From the NCBI RefSeq assembly GCF_003634585.1, contig NZ_RBLG01000001.1, positions 124,001 to 188,000 on the forward strand: a stretch of DNA of 64,000 nucleotides, read 5' to 3'. This DNA is from Gillisia mitskevichiae (GTDB lineage Bacteria; Bacteroidota; Bacteroidia; Flavobacteriales; Flavobacteriaceae). The notes under the pieces are model-generated. The model was not told where the DNA came from. It saw nothing but the letters and a program-made list of their open reading frames with translations, and ran no database searches. Both the position numbers and the translations under genes were made by a program. Below, one piece after another: positions 13,628 to 22,531 of this stretch. Within the stretch, counting starts at the first letter, position 1. Each line of letters starts with the position of its first letter.

Positions 13628-15808
13628 TTAAAATTTTAAAGTTGCCCCAGCCAAGAAATTAATGCCAGATTGAGGGTAGTAACCTGCTCCTTCTATGGTT
13701 GTGATCACTCCAGGAGTAGAAAAGTCATCATCGTAGGTATAAAAATATCCATTAGAAACATATTTCATATTAAAAATATTATTTACTAAAGCGCTTAAAA
13801 CGATAGATTTAAAAACTGGAATATTTTCTACTTCATAAACTACATTTAGGTCGTTTACAAAGAAACTATCCAACTTAGAAGCTTCACTGTCTATATTACC
13901 CATATACTGCTCTCCTACAAATTTAGAGAGCAAACCTATTTGCAAATTCTCCTTAGGTGAAAAGACCAACATATTAGAGGCTACGATTTCTGGGGAATAT
14001 GAAATATTAGTATTTCCAAGCTCAACTAATGAACCGTCTATGGAAGCAACGAAGTCTTTATTTTTATTTGTACTTATTGCAATGTTTGGCATCAATCTCC
14101 ATTTATTAGATAGTTGCCAATCTGCATCTACTTCTAATCCTAATCTATAACTGTTCCCGCTAGTAGTTCTTAGCGGAGATCCCACATCATTTAAAGCTCC
14201 GGAAAGCACTAATTGATCTTTGTAATCCATAAAATAAACATTAGAGTTCACCTTAAAGTTCGGTTTACTATATCTCCAACCTAATTCGAAATCATTTAAT
14301 TTTTCAGCAGTACTAATTCCTTCTTCAAAGTCATTCCTTGTTGGCTCTCTATTTGCCCTTCCGTAGTACCCATAAAATTGATTATTTAAATCTAGCTGAT
14401 AAGTGATCCCTGCTTTAGGATTGAAGAATTCAAAGTTTTTATCTACATCTATCCCAACAAGATCTGAGGTGATCCCACCGGTAGTATAATCTATAAACCT
14501 CCCCTGAACATCAATAAAGAATTGCCATTTATTATCGAGCTTAAAAGTAGCTTTGGAGAATACGGTAAATTCATTTTTTGTTGCATCACTAAAATAATAT
14601 TTATCTCTTATCTGCGAATCACTAGCATATCTAGCCCAGATAACCTCTCCAAAATGATCTCCTTTATAATGACTATAAAACGCTCCAGAAGTAACTTCCA
14701 ATTTCGAGTTCTTATAAGTTGCATTCGCATTCACCACATAATAATCGTTATCTAGCCACCTGCGTCTAATAAGATCTGTAGAATTAATAGTTTCAGCACC
14801 AATTTCTATAGGTGAAAAATTATAATCTTCAAAATCTTCATCTTCTTTATACTGTTCAAAATATCCTCTTCCGTAGGTGTAATTTAAACCAAGATTTGTA
14901 GACCAGTTATTGTTGAAACGTTCGTTCCAATGAAACTGATAATGATCCTGCTTGTAATTATCTACTTCATTATCATAAAACTGGGTGTTACCATCAGGAT
15001 CTGAATACATTCCTGCAGGATTAAAAGTTCTATCATTTTCTAAGGTTTCCTTGTCTATTCCTTCCCATGATTGGTAGGTTACCTCATGCCCACCAAAGGT
15101 GATGGCTTTTATTAATGTATTATCATCTACATAAGCTGCTTGTAAAAAGTAGGATTTTAAGTCGGATGAAGCGCGGTCTATATATCCATCGGAGGCTATT
15201 TTAGACAATCTTCCTGAGATCTCAATATGATCTTTAAGCAAACCGGTACTCAATTTCACATTATGTTTTCTAGTCCCGAATGAACCAACGGAATTAGAAA
15301 TTTCCCCGTAAGCTTCTTCGGAAACAGCATCGGAAAGCAAATTTAAACTTGCTCCAAAAGCTCCAGAGCCATTTGTAGAAGTTCCAACTCCTCGTTGCAA
15401 TTGAAGATTTTGAACAGAAGATGCAAAATCTGGCAAATTAACCCAGAAAGAACCTTGACTTTCAGAATCGTTAAATGGAATTCCGTTTAAAGTAACATTT
15501 ACCCTTGAAGCATCACTCCCACGCACTCTAATATAGGTATATCCAACACCAGCACCAGCATCTGATGTGGTTACTACAGAGGGTAAATAATTTAAAAGGT
15601 AAGGGATGTCTTGTCCCAAATTACGTTTTTCAAGCTCTTCTTTGGAAAGATCGGAGTGAGTTACAGGAGAATCTGCATCCACCCTTATAGCTTGAACTAA
15701 GATTTCATCCAGTATTTCTACGGGTTTTCTTATGGTGTCAATTTTTTGTTGAGAATAACCTAATACGGTTATTAAAAGGGCAGTAGGTAATAGAAATAAA
15801 TGTTTCAT
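13628..15808 (-). CDS. TonB-dependent outer-membrane receptor under TPP riboswitch control (probable thiamine uptake)
   Basis: 726 residues. Signal peptide 1-19 (ends GYSQQ), a plug domain with LNYLPSVVTTSDAGAG, YIRVRGSDASRVNVTLNG and SGAFGASLNL (about 45-165), and a 22-strand-type barrel ending in LAGATLKF with a terminal phenylalanine. Such receptors take scarce nutrients across the outer membrane using TonB. The gene has a 5' leader of more than 200 bases with a clear TPP riboswitch followed by a terminator, so expression falls when thiamine pyrophosphate is plentiful. That makes thiamine or a thiamine precursor the probable cargo, as known for similarly regulated receptors of Bacteroidota. 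It appears monocistronic. Confidence 0.92.
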   Translation of the reverse strand: MKHLFLLPTALLITVLGYSQQKIDTIRKPVEILDEILVQAIRVDADSPVTHSDLSKEELEKRNLGQDIPYLLNYLPSVVTTSDAGAGVGYTYIRVRGSDASRVNVTLNGIPFNDSESQGSFWVNLPDFASSVQNLQLQRGVGTSTNGSGAFGASLNLLSDAVSEEAYGEISNSVGSFGTRKHNVKLSTGLLKDHIEISGRLSKIASDGYIDRASSDLKSYFLQAAYVDDNTLIKAITFGGHEVTYQSWEGIDKETLENDRTFNPAGMYSDPDGNTQFYDNEVDNYKQDHYQFHWNERFNNNWSTNLGLNYTYGRGYFEQYKEDEDFEDYNFSPIEIGAETINSTDLIRRRWLDNDYYVVNANATYKNSKLEVTSGAFYSHYKGDHFGEVIWARYASDSQIRDKYYFSDATKNEFTVFSKATFKLDNKWQFFIDVQGRFIDYTTGGITSDLVGIDVDKNFEFFNPKAGITYQLDLNNQFYGYYGRANREPTRNDFEEGISTAEKLNDFELGWRYSKPNFKVNSNVYFMDYKDQLVLSGALNDVGSPLRTTSGNSYRLGLEVDADWQLSNKWRLMPNIAISTNKNKDFVASIDGSLVELGNTNISYSPEIVASNMLVFSPKENLQIGLLSKFVGEQYMGNIDSEASKLDSFFVNDLNVVYEVENIPVFKSIVLSALVNNIFNMKYVSNGYFYTYDDDFSTPGVITTIEGAGYYPQSGINFLAGATLKF

Positions 15809-15882
15809 TCGTTACAATAGTGTTGTTACGAATAAAAGGGGCGATTATTCTTGATTTAAAATTAGTGCGAAAATTCGCGTAT

Positions 15883-15927
15883 AAAAAAACCCTTAATAAA
15901 TCTATCTTAAGATCTATAAAGGGGGTC
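15883..15927 (-). terminator. Riboswitch-linked terminator before the receptor gene
   Basis: On the minus strand a CCCTT...AAGGG stem with an AT-rich, partly paired interior (15890-15925) is followed by TTTTTTT. It stands about 30 bases after the TPP aptamer and 75 bases before the start codon, as expected for control by premature termination. A separate perfect hairpin (GATACTC/GAGTATC, 15938-15955) lies between aptamer and terminator. Confidence 0.7.
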
Positions 15928-15956
15928 TATACTTTTTGATACTCTTTCGAGTATCT

Positions 15957-16046
15957 TTATCCCTTGGCAGCATTACCTGCCCAGGTTCGTTGGGTATAAT
16001 CTCAGCTATTTTTCAGAAATAAATCTTTAAACAGCACCCCTTTGAG
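15957..16046 (-). ncRNA. TPP riboswitch (THI element)
   Basis: Minus-strand RNA has the conserved THI blocks in order: GGGGTGC, GCTGAGA, ACCC, then GAACCTG, GCAGGTAATGCTGC and AAGGGA. These are the pyrimidine- and pyrophosphate-sensing helices of the thiamine pyrophosphate aptamer. It lies in the leader of the receptor gene. Confidence 0.95.
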
Positions 16047-16054
16047 ATGTCTGG

Positions 16055-16062
16055 CAAATGTA
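16055..16062 (-). promoter_or_regulatory. Promoter -7 box for the riboswitch-receptor transcript
   Basis: The minus strand reads TACATTTG (TAnnTTTG), nine bases ahead of the aptamer, so transcription would begin almost at the 5' end of the riboswitch. Confidence 0.55.
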
Positions 16063-16136
16063 ATAAGGTTTTTTTGATTTCCTACATCAATACCGAAATT
16101 TAAAAGAATTGGCGTAATTTTAGCGATAATTTCCTA

Positions 16137-18557
16137 ATGCAAAACACGAAGCGCTCCATAACTTTTAAGGTGATTATTGGGTATCTAATGGTAGCTGCGG
16201 TAGCTGCTATCGCGGTATGGTTTACTTATGCGCAAGTGGTTAAATTTTCTTCAATAAATCAATCCAACGATCAAAACAACCAACAACTAGTTCTGGTAAG
16301 TGAAATAGCTACTGCTCTCTATGAAACAGAAAGTACAGGTAGGCAATTCATTCAAACTGGTGACACTACAGATCTAAATAGATATAGCGGCCAAATAGAT
16401 GGCATTCAGGAAAGCATTAATGTTCTTAAAACAACTTATGCAGATTCAGTAATGAAAGTTGAATTGGATAGTATTTCCAACTTATTATCGCTTAAAAGTG
16501 AAAATTTAGAGGAATTATTAAAACTGCGTTCTAGAGATAGAAATACGAGTTTTTATACTGAAGTGATCCAGGAATTAGAAAAAGTAGACGAATCTTTTAA
16601 AGATCAAAATTACGATAAACGTTTTGCAAATTTAGAACCCCACCAGCGAAGAGTTTTAATTAGGTTACTAGAATTCTCGAAAGACGATAATAACGAACAG
16701 CTTTCCAGCATAAGTGCAGATTCTTTAGTGACTTCAGTAAAAAAAGTATTGAATGAATTGGAACGTGAAAATCAAAAATTTCGTGCAATAATCAATAAAA
16801 AGGAAAATGAATTATTAGATAATGATCTTATCCTAAATGATCAATTAAGGAATTTATTAGCATCTGTAGAGCAAGAAGAAAGAGCTACAACCCTTAACAG
16901 GGCAAAGAGGTCTCAAGAAATGCTAAGTGAAGTATCTCAAATACTTCTTTTTGTAGGAGGTGCAAGTGTACTTATTGTACTGTTTTTTCTCTTTCTTATA
17001 ATTAGGGATGTTTCTAGAAGTCAGAGGTATAGAATTCAATTAGAGGAGGCAAAAGCCTTTACAGAGTCTTTAATGATTAGGCGAGAGCAATTTATGGCAA
17101 CTATTACTCACGATTTAAGATCTCCTCTTAACACTGTGTTAGGTTATACAGAATTGATTGCTAAAACACCACTTAACAACAAACAAGAACATTATCTGGG
17201 ACATCTGAAGAAAAGTTCAGAATTCATTCTTCATTTAGTCAATGATCTTTTAGATCTATCCAAATTGGATGCTGGCAAAATGCAGATCGAAAAATTACCC
17301 TTCAATGCAAAAAATTTATTGGAAGAAACTTTTTATAATATTATTCCCGAAGACGATCCTAAAAATTTACAACTAATAGTAAAAGCCGAAGAAAGTGCAG
17401 ATACAAATGTCTTAAGTGATCCATTCAGGATCAAACAAATACTTTCTAACCTAATAAATAACTCTTATAAATTTACAGATGAAGGAAACCTCACAGTATC
17501 TGTTAGCCTAGAAAAACAAATTGAAGATAGGTATATTCTAACATATAGAATAAAGGATACTGGACTAGGTATTTCAAAAGATAAGCAGCAAGAGATCTTT
17601 GAAGAGTTTTCTCAAGAACATCGCCAAATAGAAAAAAAATATGGTGGAACGGGACTTGGTCTAGCAATATCAAAACGAATTACAAAATTATTGAACGGGG
17701 AACTCTCACTGGAAAGTGAGCCTGGAATAGGAAGTGAATTCATTCTGAAAATTCCTGTTATAAAACTGAAAAACAACTTAGAAACTGTTCCAGAATCTCT
17801 TACAAGAAATACGCATTTAAACGGTAAAAATATTCTCGCCGTAGATGACGAATCCTCTCAATTGGCACTTTCCAGAGAACTTATAAAATCTATTGGGATG
17901 AACTGCGATATTGCACAAGATGGAAATGAGGCTTTGGAAAAATTAAGACAAAAAAAATACGATCTAGTACTTACAGATATACAAATGCCTAGCATGGACG
18001 GTTTTGAATTGCTTAAAGCAATTCAATCTAAAATCAAATTAAAACATATACCTGTAATTGCTGCCTCTGGAAGAACGACACTTACCGACAGCGATTACTT
18101 AGAAGCTGGTTTCTCTGGGAGTTTATTAAAACCTTATAGACCACAAGAATTACTTCAAAAGATTGGAGATGTTTTAAATTTGGAATTAGAAACTAATTCA
18201 GGTATTAAAATCAATTCAGAAGAAAGCTCCGAAGAATTTTCTTTAGAAGAAATCCTACTTTTTGCAGGAGACGATAAAAACGCATTGAATACTATTTTAA
18301 AAGTTTTTGTAGATGCTAGCAGAAAGAACATTGCTGAGATAAATAAAGCTATTACAAATAAGAATAAGCATAAAATCCCTGCAATAGCACATAAAATGCT
18401 ACCCATGTATAAGCAGTTAAATACTCGTAATATCGTGTTTCAATTGCAGCAGTTGGAAAAGGAAGTGCCAGAATATTTTGAAGATCAAAAGATCCAAGGA
18501 CTGATAACAGATATTGAAGCGCTTTTAGCGAAGTTAGAAAGAGAAATTATAGTTTAA
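16137..18557 (+). CDS. Hybrid sensor histidine kinase with receiver and HPt domains
   Basis: 806 residues. Membrane helix at about 11-32, an extracytoplasmic, mostly helical sensor region (about 33-265, CHASE3-like in character), helix at about 268-290, HisKA with H325 in ATITHDLRSPLNTVLGY, HATPase with NNSYKFTDEG, DTGLGIS and GGTGLGLAISKRI, a receiver domain with the phosphoacceptor D614 in LTDIQMPSMDG, and a C-terminal HPt domain with H752 in AIAHKMLPMYKQL. All four phosphorelay sites are intact, so this protein holds a His-Asp-His relay that needs an outside final receiver. The sigma-54 regulator encoded on the opposite strand, whose stop overlaps by 11 bases, is the natural candidate. The signal sensed is unknown. 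Confidence 0.92.
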   Translation: MQNTKRSITFKVIIGYLMVAAVAAIAVWFTYAQVVKFSSINQSNDQNNQQLVLVSEIATALYETESTGRQFIQTGDTTDLNRYSGQIDGIQESINVLKTTYADSVMKVELDSISNLLSLKSENLEELLKLRSRDRNTSFYTEVIQELEKVDESFKDQNYDKRFANLEPHQRRVLIRLLEFSKDDNNEQLSSISADSLVTSVKKVLNELERENQKFRAIINKKENELLDNDLILNDQLRNLLASVEQEERATTLNRAKRSQEMLSEVSQILLFVGGASVLIVLFFLFLIIRDVSRSQRYRIQLEEAKAFTESLMIRREQFMATITHDLRSPLNTVLGYTELIAKTPLNNKQEHYLGHLKKSSEFILHLVNDLLDLSKLDAGKMQIEKLPFNAKNLLEETFYNIIPEDDPKNLQLIVKAEESADTNVLSDPFRIKQILSNLINNSYKFTDEGNLTVSVSLEKQIEDRYILTYRIKDTGLGISKDKQQEIFEEFSQEHRQIEKKYGGTGLGLAISKRITKLLNGELSLESEPGIGSEFILKIPVIKLKNNLETVPESLTRNTHLNGKNILAVDDESSQLALSRELIKSIGMNCDIAQDGNEALEKLRQKKYDLVLTDIQMPSMDGFELLKAIQSKIKLKHIPVIAASGRTTLTDSDYLEAGFSGSLLKPYRPQELLQKIGDVLNLELETNSGIKINSEESSEEFSLEEILLFAGDDKNALNTILKVFVDASRKNIAEINKAITNKNKHKIPAIAHKMLPMYKQLNTRNIVFQLQQLEKEVPEYFEDQKIQGLITDIEALLAKLEREIIV

Positions 18558-19908
18558 TATCGTACTGCTTCAGTTTATTGTAAAGCGTCTTCCTGTCTAT
18601 ATCTAGAAGTCTTGCAGCTTTACTTTTATTTCCCTGTGCCTTTTCCAATGCATCTAAAATTAAAGACTCCTCGTTTTTATTCTTGAACAAACCATAAGAT
18701 TCATCGCTGCTTTTTGCAACAGAGATCTCATGAGGCAATACTTTAAGTGGGATGATATTAGCTTGTGTTAGCAATACGGCTCTCTTCACCATATTCTTTA
18801 ATTCACGTAAATTACCCGGCCAACTATAATTTTTAAAAGCTTCAGTAGCCTCATCGCTAAATCCAACCACCTCTTTTTCCAAGTCTTCATTTGCTTGATC
18901 CAGAAAATAATCTGCAAATAGCATTAAATCTTCACGCCTCTCACGCAAAGCTGGAACTTTAATCGAAAATTCATTTAATCTATGATAAAGGTCTTCTCTA
19001 AAATTCCCTTCTTTTACTGCTTTTGCTAAATCTTCATTTGTAGCAGTAACAACTCTAATATCAACTTTTATTTCATGGTTACTTCCTACAGGCTTAATTT
19101 TACGTTCCTGCAAAGCTCTTAGCAGTTGCACTTGCAAACCATAGCTTAAATTACCAATTTCATCTAAAAACAAAGTTCCGCCATTGGCGGCTTCAAAATG
19201 CCCTGTTTTATCCTGGATAGCTCCTGTAAAAGATCCTTTTACATGTCCAAAGAACTCACTAGAGGCGATCTCTTTTGGAATTGCACCACAGTCTACTGCA
19301 ATAAAAGGAGCGCCTTTTCTTTTACTCTTATTATGTATACTTTTAGCAACTTGCTCTTTTCCAGTTCCACTTTCGCCCATGATTAGGACAGACATATTGG
19401 TTGGCGCTACAAGCTCTATATAATCATTAAGTTTTATTGCCGCATCACTTACTCCTTTCACGAAATCTGTAGAAGACTCAGATACTTTTATTTTTTGTTT
19501 TTTCTTCGGAAGATCTTCCTCCTGAGCGATCTTATTACCATTTAAAGTCTTTTGATTTAAAGCATTTTCAATGGTTTGAAGAATTGCTTCTGGCCTAAAA
19601 GGTTTGGAAACATAATCGAAAGCTCCATTTTTCATGGCTTTAACGGCCATATTAATTTCAGCATAATTGGTCATAACAATAACCTGTGCTGTTGGATAAT
19701 TAGATTTAACTTCTAACAAGACCTCCAAGCCATCACTGTCTGGTAATCTTACATCGGTAAGAATAACTTCAAATGAACTAGCTTTCATTTTTTTAAAAGC
19801 TTCTGCGGCAGAAAAAGAAGTGTCCACCTTATAATCCCTTTTTTCAAAAAAGGTCTTTAACATTGTTGCAAATGCCACATCGTCTTCAACTATAAGAATA
19901 GATACCAT
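18547..19908 (-). CDS. Sigma-54-dependent response regulator (NtrC family)
   Basis: 453 residues with the full three-domain layout. Receiver: acidic pair EDD at 8-10 and phosphoacceptor D52 in LTDVRLPDSDG. AAA+ domain (about 150-385): Walker A GESGTGKEQVAKS, the sigma-54 contact loop in the GSFTGA form, Walker B GTLFLDEIG and the R-finger region. C-terminus: a Fis-type helix-turn-helix, NKSKAARLLDIDRKTLYNKL. It activates sigma-54 (RpoN) promoters when phosphorylated. It converges with the hybrid kinase gene, overlapping its stop by 11 bases; pairing with that kinase is inferred from position. A TAAATTTG box lies 27 bases before the start. Confidence 0.94.
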   Translation of the reverse strand: MVSILIVEDDVAFATMLKTFFEKRDYKVDTSFSAAEAFKKMKASSFEVILTDVRLPDSDGLEVLLEVKSNYPTAQVIVMTNYAEINMAVKAMKNGAFDYVSKPFRPEAILQTIENALNQKTLNGNKIAQEEDLPKKKQKIKVSESSTDFVKGVSDAAIKLNDYIELVAPTNMSVLIMGESGTGKEQVAKSIHNKSKRKGAPFIAVDCGAIPKEIASSEFFGHVKGSFTGAIQDKTGHFEAANGGTLFLDEIGNLSYGLQVQLLRALQERKIKPVGSNHEIKVDIRVVTATNEDLAKAVKEGNFREDLYHRLNEFSIKVPALRERREDLMLFADYFLDQANEDLEKEVVGFSDEATEAFKNYSWPGNLRELKNMVKRAVLLTQANIIPLKVLPHEISVAKSSDESYGLFKNKNEESLILDALEKAQGNKSKAARLLDIDRKTLYNKLKQYDIKL

Positions 19909-19934
19909 AATTCGGCTTAGATTTTAATATCTCG

Positions 19935-19942
19935 CAAATTTA
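19935..19942 (-). promoter_or_regulatory. Probable promoter -7 box of the sigma-54 regulator gene
   Basis: The minus strand reads TAAATTTG, 27 bases before the ATG at 19908. Confidence 0.45.
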
Positions 19943-19980
19943 CGAATTATGGTTCTTTTAAAGACGTACATATTAAAACA

Positions 19981-20012
19981 AAAAAAGAGCCGACCGCAAT
20001 GTCAGCTCTTTT
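19981..20012 (-). terminator. Terminator after the PepSY-like gene
   Basis: Hairpin AAAAGAGC...GCTCTTTT with an inner GAC/GTC pair and a T-run on the minus strand, 20 bases past the stop at 20033. Confidence 0.75.
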
Positions 20013-20032
20013 CATTTAGAAAGATTGGTTGG

Positions 20033-20377
20033 TTAGTTAGACTCCTCTTTCTTATCTTCCATTTTTATCCAGTTTCCATCTGCATCTAAATAGACCTTTT
20101 TTAATTGTCCTTTAATATCCAATTTAACTTTATAAATTACCTTTTCATCATCTTGCTTCACAAAAGCATTAGTAGTAATAGCCTCTGGAAATTCAGTTAT
20201 AATAACCGAAGCCACTGTTTCTGGTAGATCAGAAACTTCCATTTTCTCAAATTCATCTCCCGCAACCACTAATTCATTTTCTACTTCTACCTCCGTTTGC
20301 ACTTCACCTTCTACCTGTGCTTGCGCAGCAGTAAAAAATAACCCAATCGCTGCCAATGTTAAACCTAGCTTTTTCAT
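20033..20377 (-). CDS. Secreted PepSY-like small protein
   Basis: 114 residues. A signal peptide (residues 1-20, ending AAQAQ) precedes a glutamate-rich stretch and one domain with the pattern LPETVASVIITEFPEAITTNAF, VIYKVKLDIKGQLKKVYLDADG. That pattern, a helix followed by strands ending in DADGNW, is typical of the PepSY-like periplasmic proteins of Bacteroidota, which are often associated with two-component systems. It is located just upstream of the sigma-54 regulator gene, from which it is separated by a terminator. Function unknown. Confidence 0.7.
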   Translation of the reverse strand: MKKLGLTLAAIGLFFTAAQAQVEGEVQTEVEVENELVVAGDEFEKMEVSDLPETVASVIITEFPEAITTNAFVKQDDEKVIYKVKLDIKGQLKKVYLDADGNWIKMEDKKEESN

Positions 20378-20567
20378 AAGAATCCGATTTAAAATTAATA
20401 TTAAGTTTTAGTACTTATCCTTAACGAATAATTATACCATTTAAGCAAAAATTAACGCAATAGGCTTTAAATCTTGATTTTATAGATATCTGTGATGTTA
20501 AAATAGATAGTAAAGTGTAGAATATTATTGCAGTTTTGGGGATATTTTCCACAGTTGTTCAAGAAAT

Positions 20568-20972
20568 TCAAAGGTCTGGTTTACGCCGATTGATCTTTTT
20601 CTCTGAATGCATTTTCTTTTTACGAAGACGTTTAAATTTTGAAGCTCTACTAGGTTTGGTCTTTTTTCTCTTTTTAGGTTTAGTAAGTCCTTGCAAAATT
20701 AGCTCCTTAAATTTTTCTAATACTAGCTCCTTGTTTTTATGCTGACTTCTAGTCTCACTGCAATCCAAGATCAACTCATTATTGAGGGTCAATCTACTTT
20801 GCAATTTTTTACTTAAAAGTTGTTTCTCTTCTTCTGAAAGACCAGAGGATTGTTCTACGTTAAAAGTGAGAATTACTTTAGAAGATGTTTTGTTTACATG
20901 TTGTCCCCCAGCACCGGAACTCCGAACTGCTTTAAATGAAACTTCATTAAATAATATTGCTAGATTAGGCAT
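20568..20972 (-). CDS. arfB: Alternative ribosome-rescue factor ArfB (peptidyl-tRNA hydrolase)
   Basis: 134 residues. It frees ribosomes stalled on broken mRNA by hydrolysing the peptidyl-tRNA. The catalytic GGQ motif is in RSSGAGGQHVNKTSSKV (about residues 18-26), as in release factors, and there is no codon-recognition domain. The C-terminus is a long, strongly basic tail (KKRKKTKPSRASKFKRLRKK) that in this family enters the empty mRNA channel. It is the last gene of a minus-strand run, six bases after the DUF4301 stop. Confidence 0.93.
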   Translation of the reverse strand: MPNLAILFNEVSFKAVRSSGAGGQHVNKTSSKVILTFNVEQSSGLSEEEKQLLSKKLQSRLTLNNELILDCSETRSQHKNKELVLEKFKELILQGLTKPKKRKKTKPSRASKFKRLRKKKMHSEKKINRRKPDL

Positions 20973-20978
20973 GCTTTA

Positions 20979-22529
20979 TTAAGCCTGATGGCTTGGTTTT
21001 AAAAGATCTGCCACGGTTTTAACAGGATTAAATGTAGAAACTGGTACCTCTACAAAAATTGTGTTCCACTTTGCCATAGCTCCATTCCATAAACCAGGAA
21101 GTTCCAATGCTTTCAGCTCCTTTCCATCTTTAGTCTTAGTTGTAATAAAACTCATCTCTGGATCTACAAATTCATTAAGATCGAATTTTTCTCCCTTATA
21201 ATTTCTTAATCCACATACTAGATCTACCGGATTAAAATGAGTAGCATTTTGTGCGATTTCGTTTTGTTGCGGATCATTAGTTTCAATTTGGGCTCCTTCA
21301 ATTATTTGAAGAGAAGATTCCCCATTAGAAAATTCCACCAAAAATGGGCCTCCTCCAGGTTCTCCCTCATTTTTAACCATTCCGCATACACGCAAAGGTC
21401 TATTTAATAGAAGTATTAATTTTTGAATTTGCTCTTCTTCTGAAAGTGATTCAAAATTGCTTGATACACTAAGTCTTAATTGATCCTCGGAAAATTGAAT
21501 GATTTGCTGTAAACTGATCTCCGTAAAATTCCTAGCATTTAAAATTTCCAAGTAGTAAAAGCACTCCTGCTGAATTTTTAATAAATTTCCTGCTAGCATT
21601 TTTTTATGAAATGCCACTTCCTCTCTATTAGATGCCGTAACTAGATTATCAATGTTTTTGATGAAAACCACATCGGCATCTAAGTTATTTAGATTTTCAA
21701 TAAGTGCACCATGACCTCCAGGTCTAAAAAAAAGTTCCTCGCTAGAAGTTCTAAAAACTTCATTAGAAGGATCTACTGCAATAGTATCTGTCTTTGGGTC
21801 CTGAAAAGAAAAACCAATTTGAAAAAAAGTTCCTGTTTGCTCCTCTACCCGTGTTCTTATCTCATTATATTCATTCTGAAATTTATCTAAATGTTCTTTA
21901 GAAACAGTGAAATGAAGATTGGCTTTATTATTTTTTTCCGCATAAGTCCCTGCCTCGTAAAGATGTTCTTCAAAAGCGGTAGCTGTATGTTCTTTATATT
22001 TATGAAAAGGAACTAATCCCTTTGGAAAATTCCCGAGCTCTAGTCCAGGCTCTAATAACATAGATCTCACTAAATAATATTTTTGATTATCTATCGAGAC
22101 ATTATTAAAATCTGGAAAATTATTGATTGCGGAAGTAAGGGTTTCTTCATAAAAAGGCAATTTAGGTAGCTCGTCTAAAAAACGCTTCAGTTTCTTGCTT
22201 TCATTTCTGCTGAAATATTCCTGCAAAGAATCATTTTCTGGATTAAAATTTTCAACAAAAATATAAAGTTCTTTAAACATCCTAGTAGCTGCACCAGATG
22301 CTGGGATAAAATTAAGAAGTTTTAAATTGTGTTTTAGATCTTCAAAAATACCAACGAACTTATCAGCTTGATTTTTGCTCACTTGCTTAATTCCATTTCC
22401 CAAAGTAGCAGCTGCCAATATCTTAACAGGTTTATTACCTCGTTTAAAAATAGCGATTTGATCTTCTATAACTTTTAAACTAAGTCCCTTGTTTTGAATT
22501 TGGGCGATATCTTTTTTACTGAATTTCAA
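20979..22529 (-). CDS. DUF4301 family protein
   Basis: 516 residues. The sequence matches the large DUF4301 family of Bacteroidota, recognisable by FIPASGAATRMFKELY, FRPGGHGALIENLNNLDADVV (two parts: GGHGALIENL, then VFIKNIDN) and GEPGGGPFLVEF. The SGAATRM and GHGALIENL blocks resemble those of nucleotide-sugar pyrophosphorylases, so a nucleotidyltransferase fold is likely; no reaction has been assigned that I can name. It is two bases downstream of the NadR-like kinase gene and six bases upstream of arfB, so it is inside the operon that contains the transporter genes. Confidence 0.8.
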   Translation of the reverse strand: MKFSKKDIAQIQNKGLSLKVIEDQIAIFKRGNKPVKILAAATLGNGIKQVSKNQADKFVGIFEDLKHNLKLLNFIPASGAATRMFKELYIFVENFNPENDSLQEYFSRNESKKLKRFLDELPKLPFYEETLTSAINNFPDFNNVSIDNQKYYLVRSMLLEPGLELGNFPKGLVPFHKYKEHTATAFEEHLYEAGTYAEKNNKANLHFTVSKEHLDKFQNEYNEIRTRVEEQTGTFFQIGFSFQDPKTDTIAVDPSNEVFRTSSEELFFRPGGHGALIENLNNLDADVVFIKNIDNLVTASNREEVAFHKKMLAGNLLKIQQECFYYLEILNARNFTEISLQQIIQFSEDQLRLSVSSNFESLSEEEQIQKLILLLNRPLRVCGMVKNEGEPGGGPFLVEFSNGESSLQIIEGAQIETNDPQQNEIAQNATHFNPVDLVCGLRNYKGEKFDLNEFVDPEMSFITTKTKDGKELKALELPGLWNGAMAKWNTIFVEVPVSTFNPVKTVADLLKPSHQA

Positions 22530-22531
22530 TT

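Noticed and set aside
20378-20567. 190-base spacer between arfB and the PepSY-like gene
   Set aside because: AT-rich with no hairpin, promoter box or reading frame that I could support.
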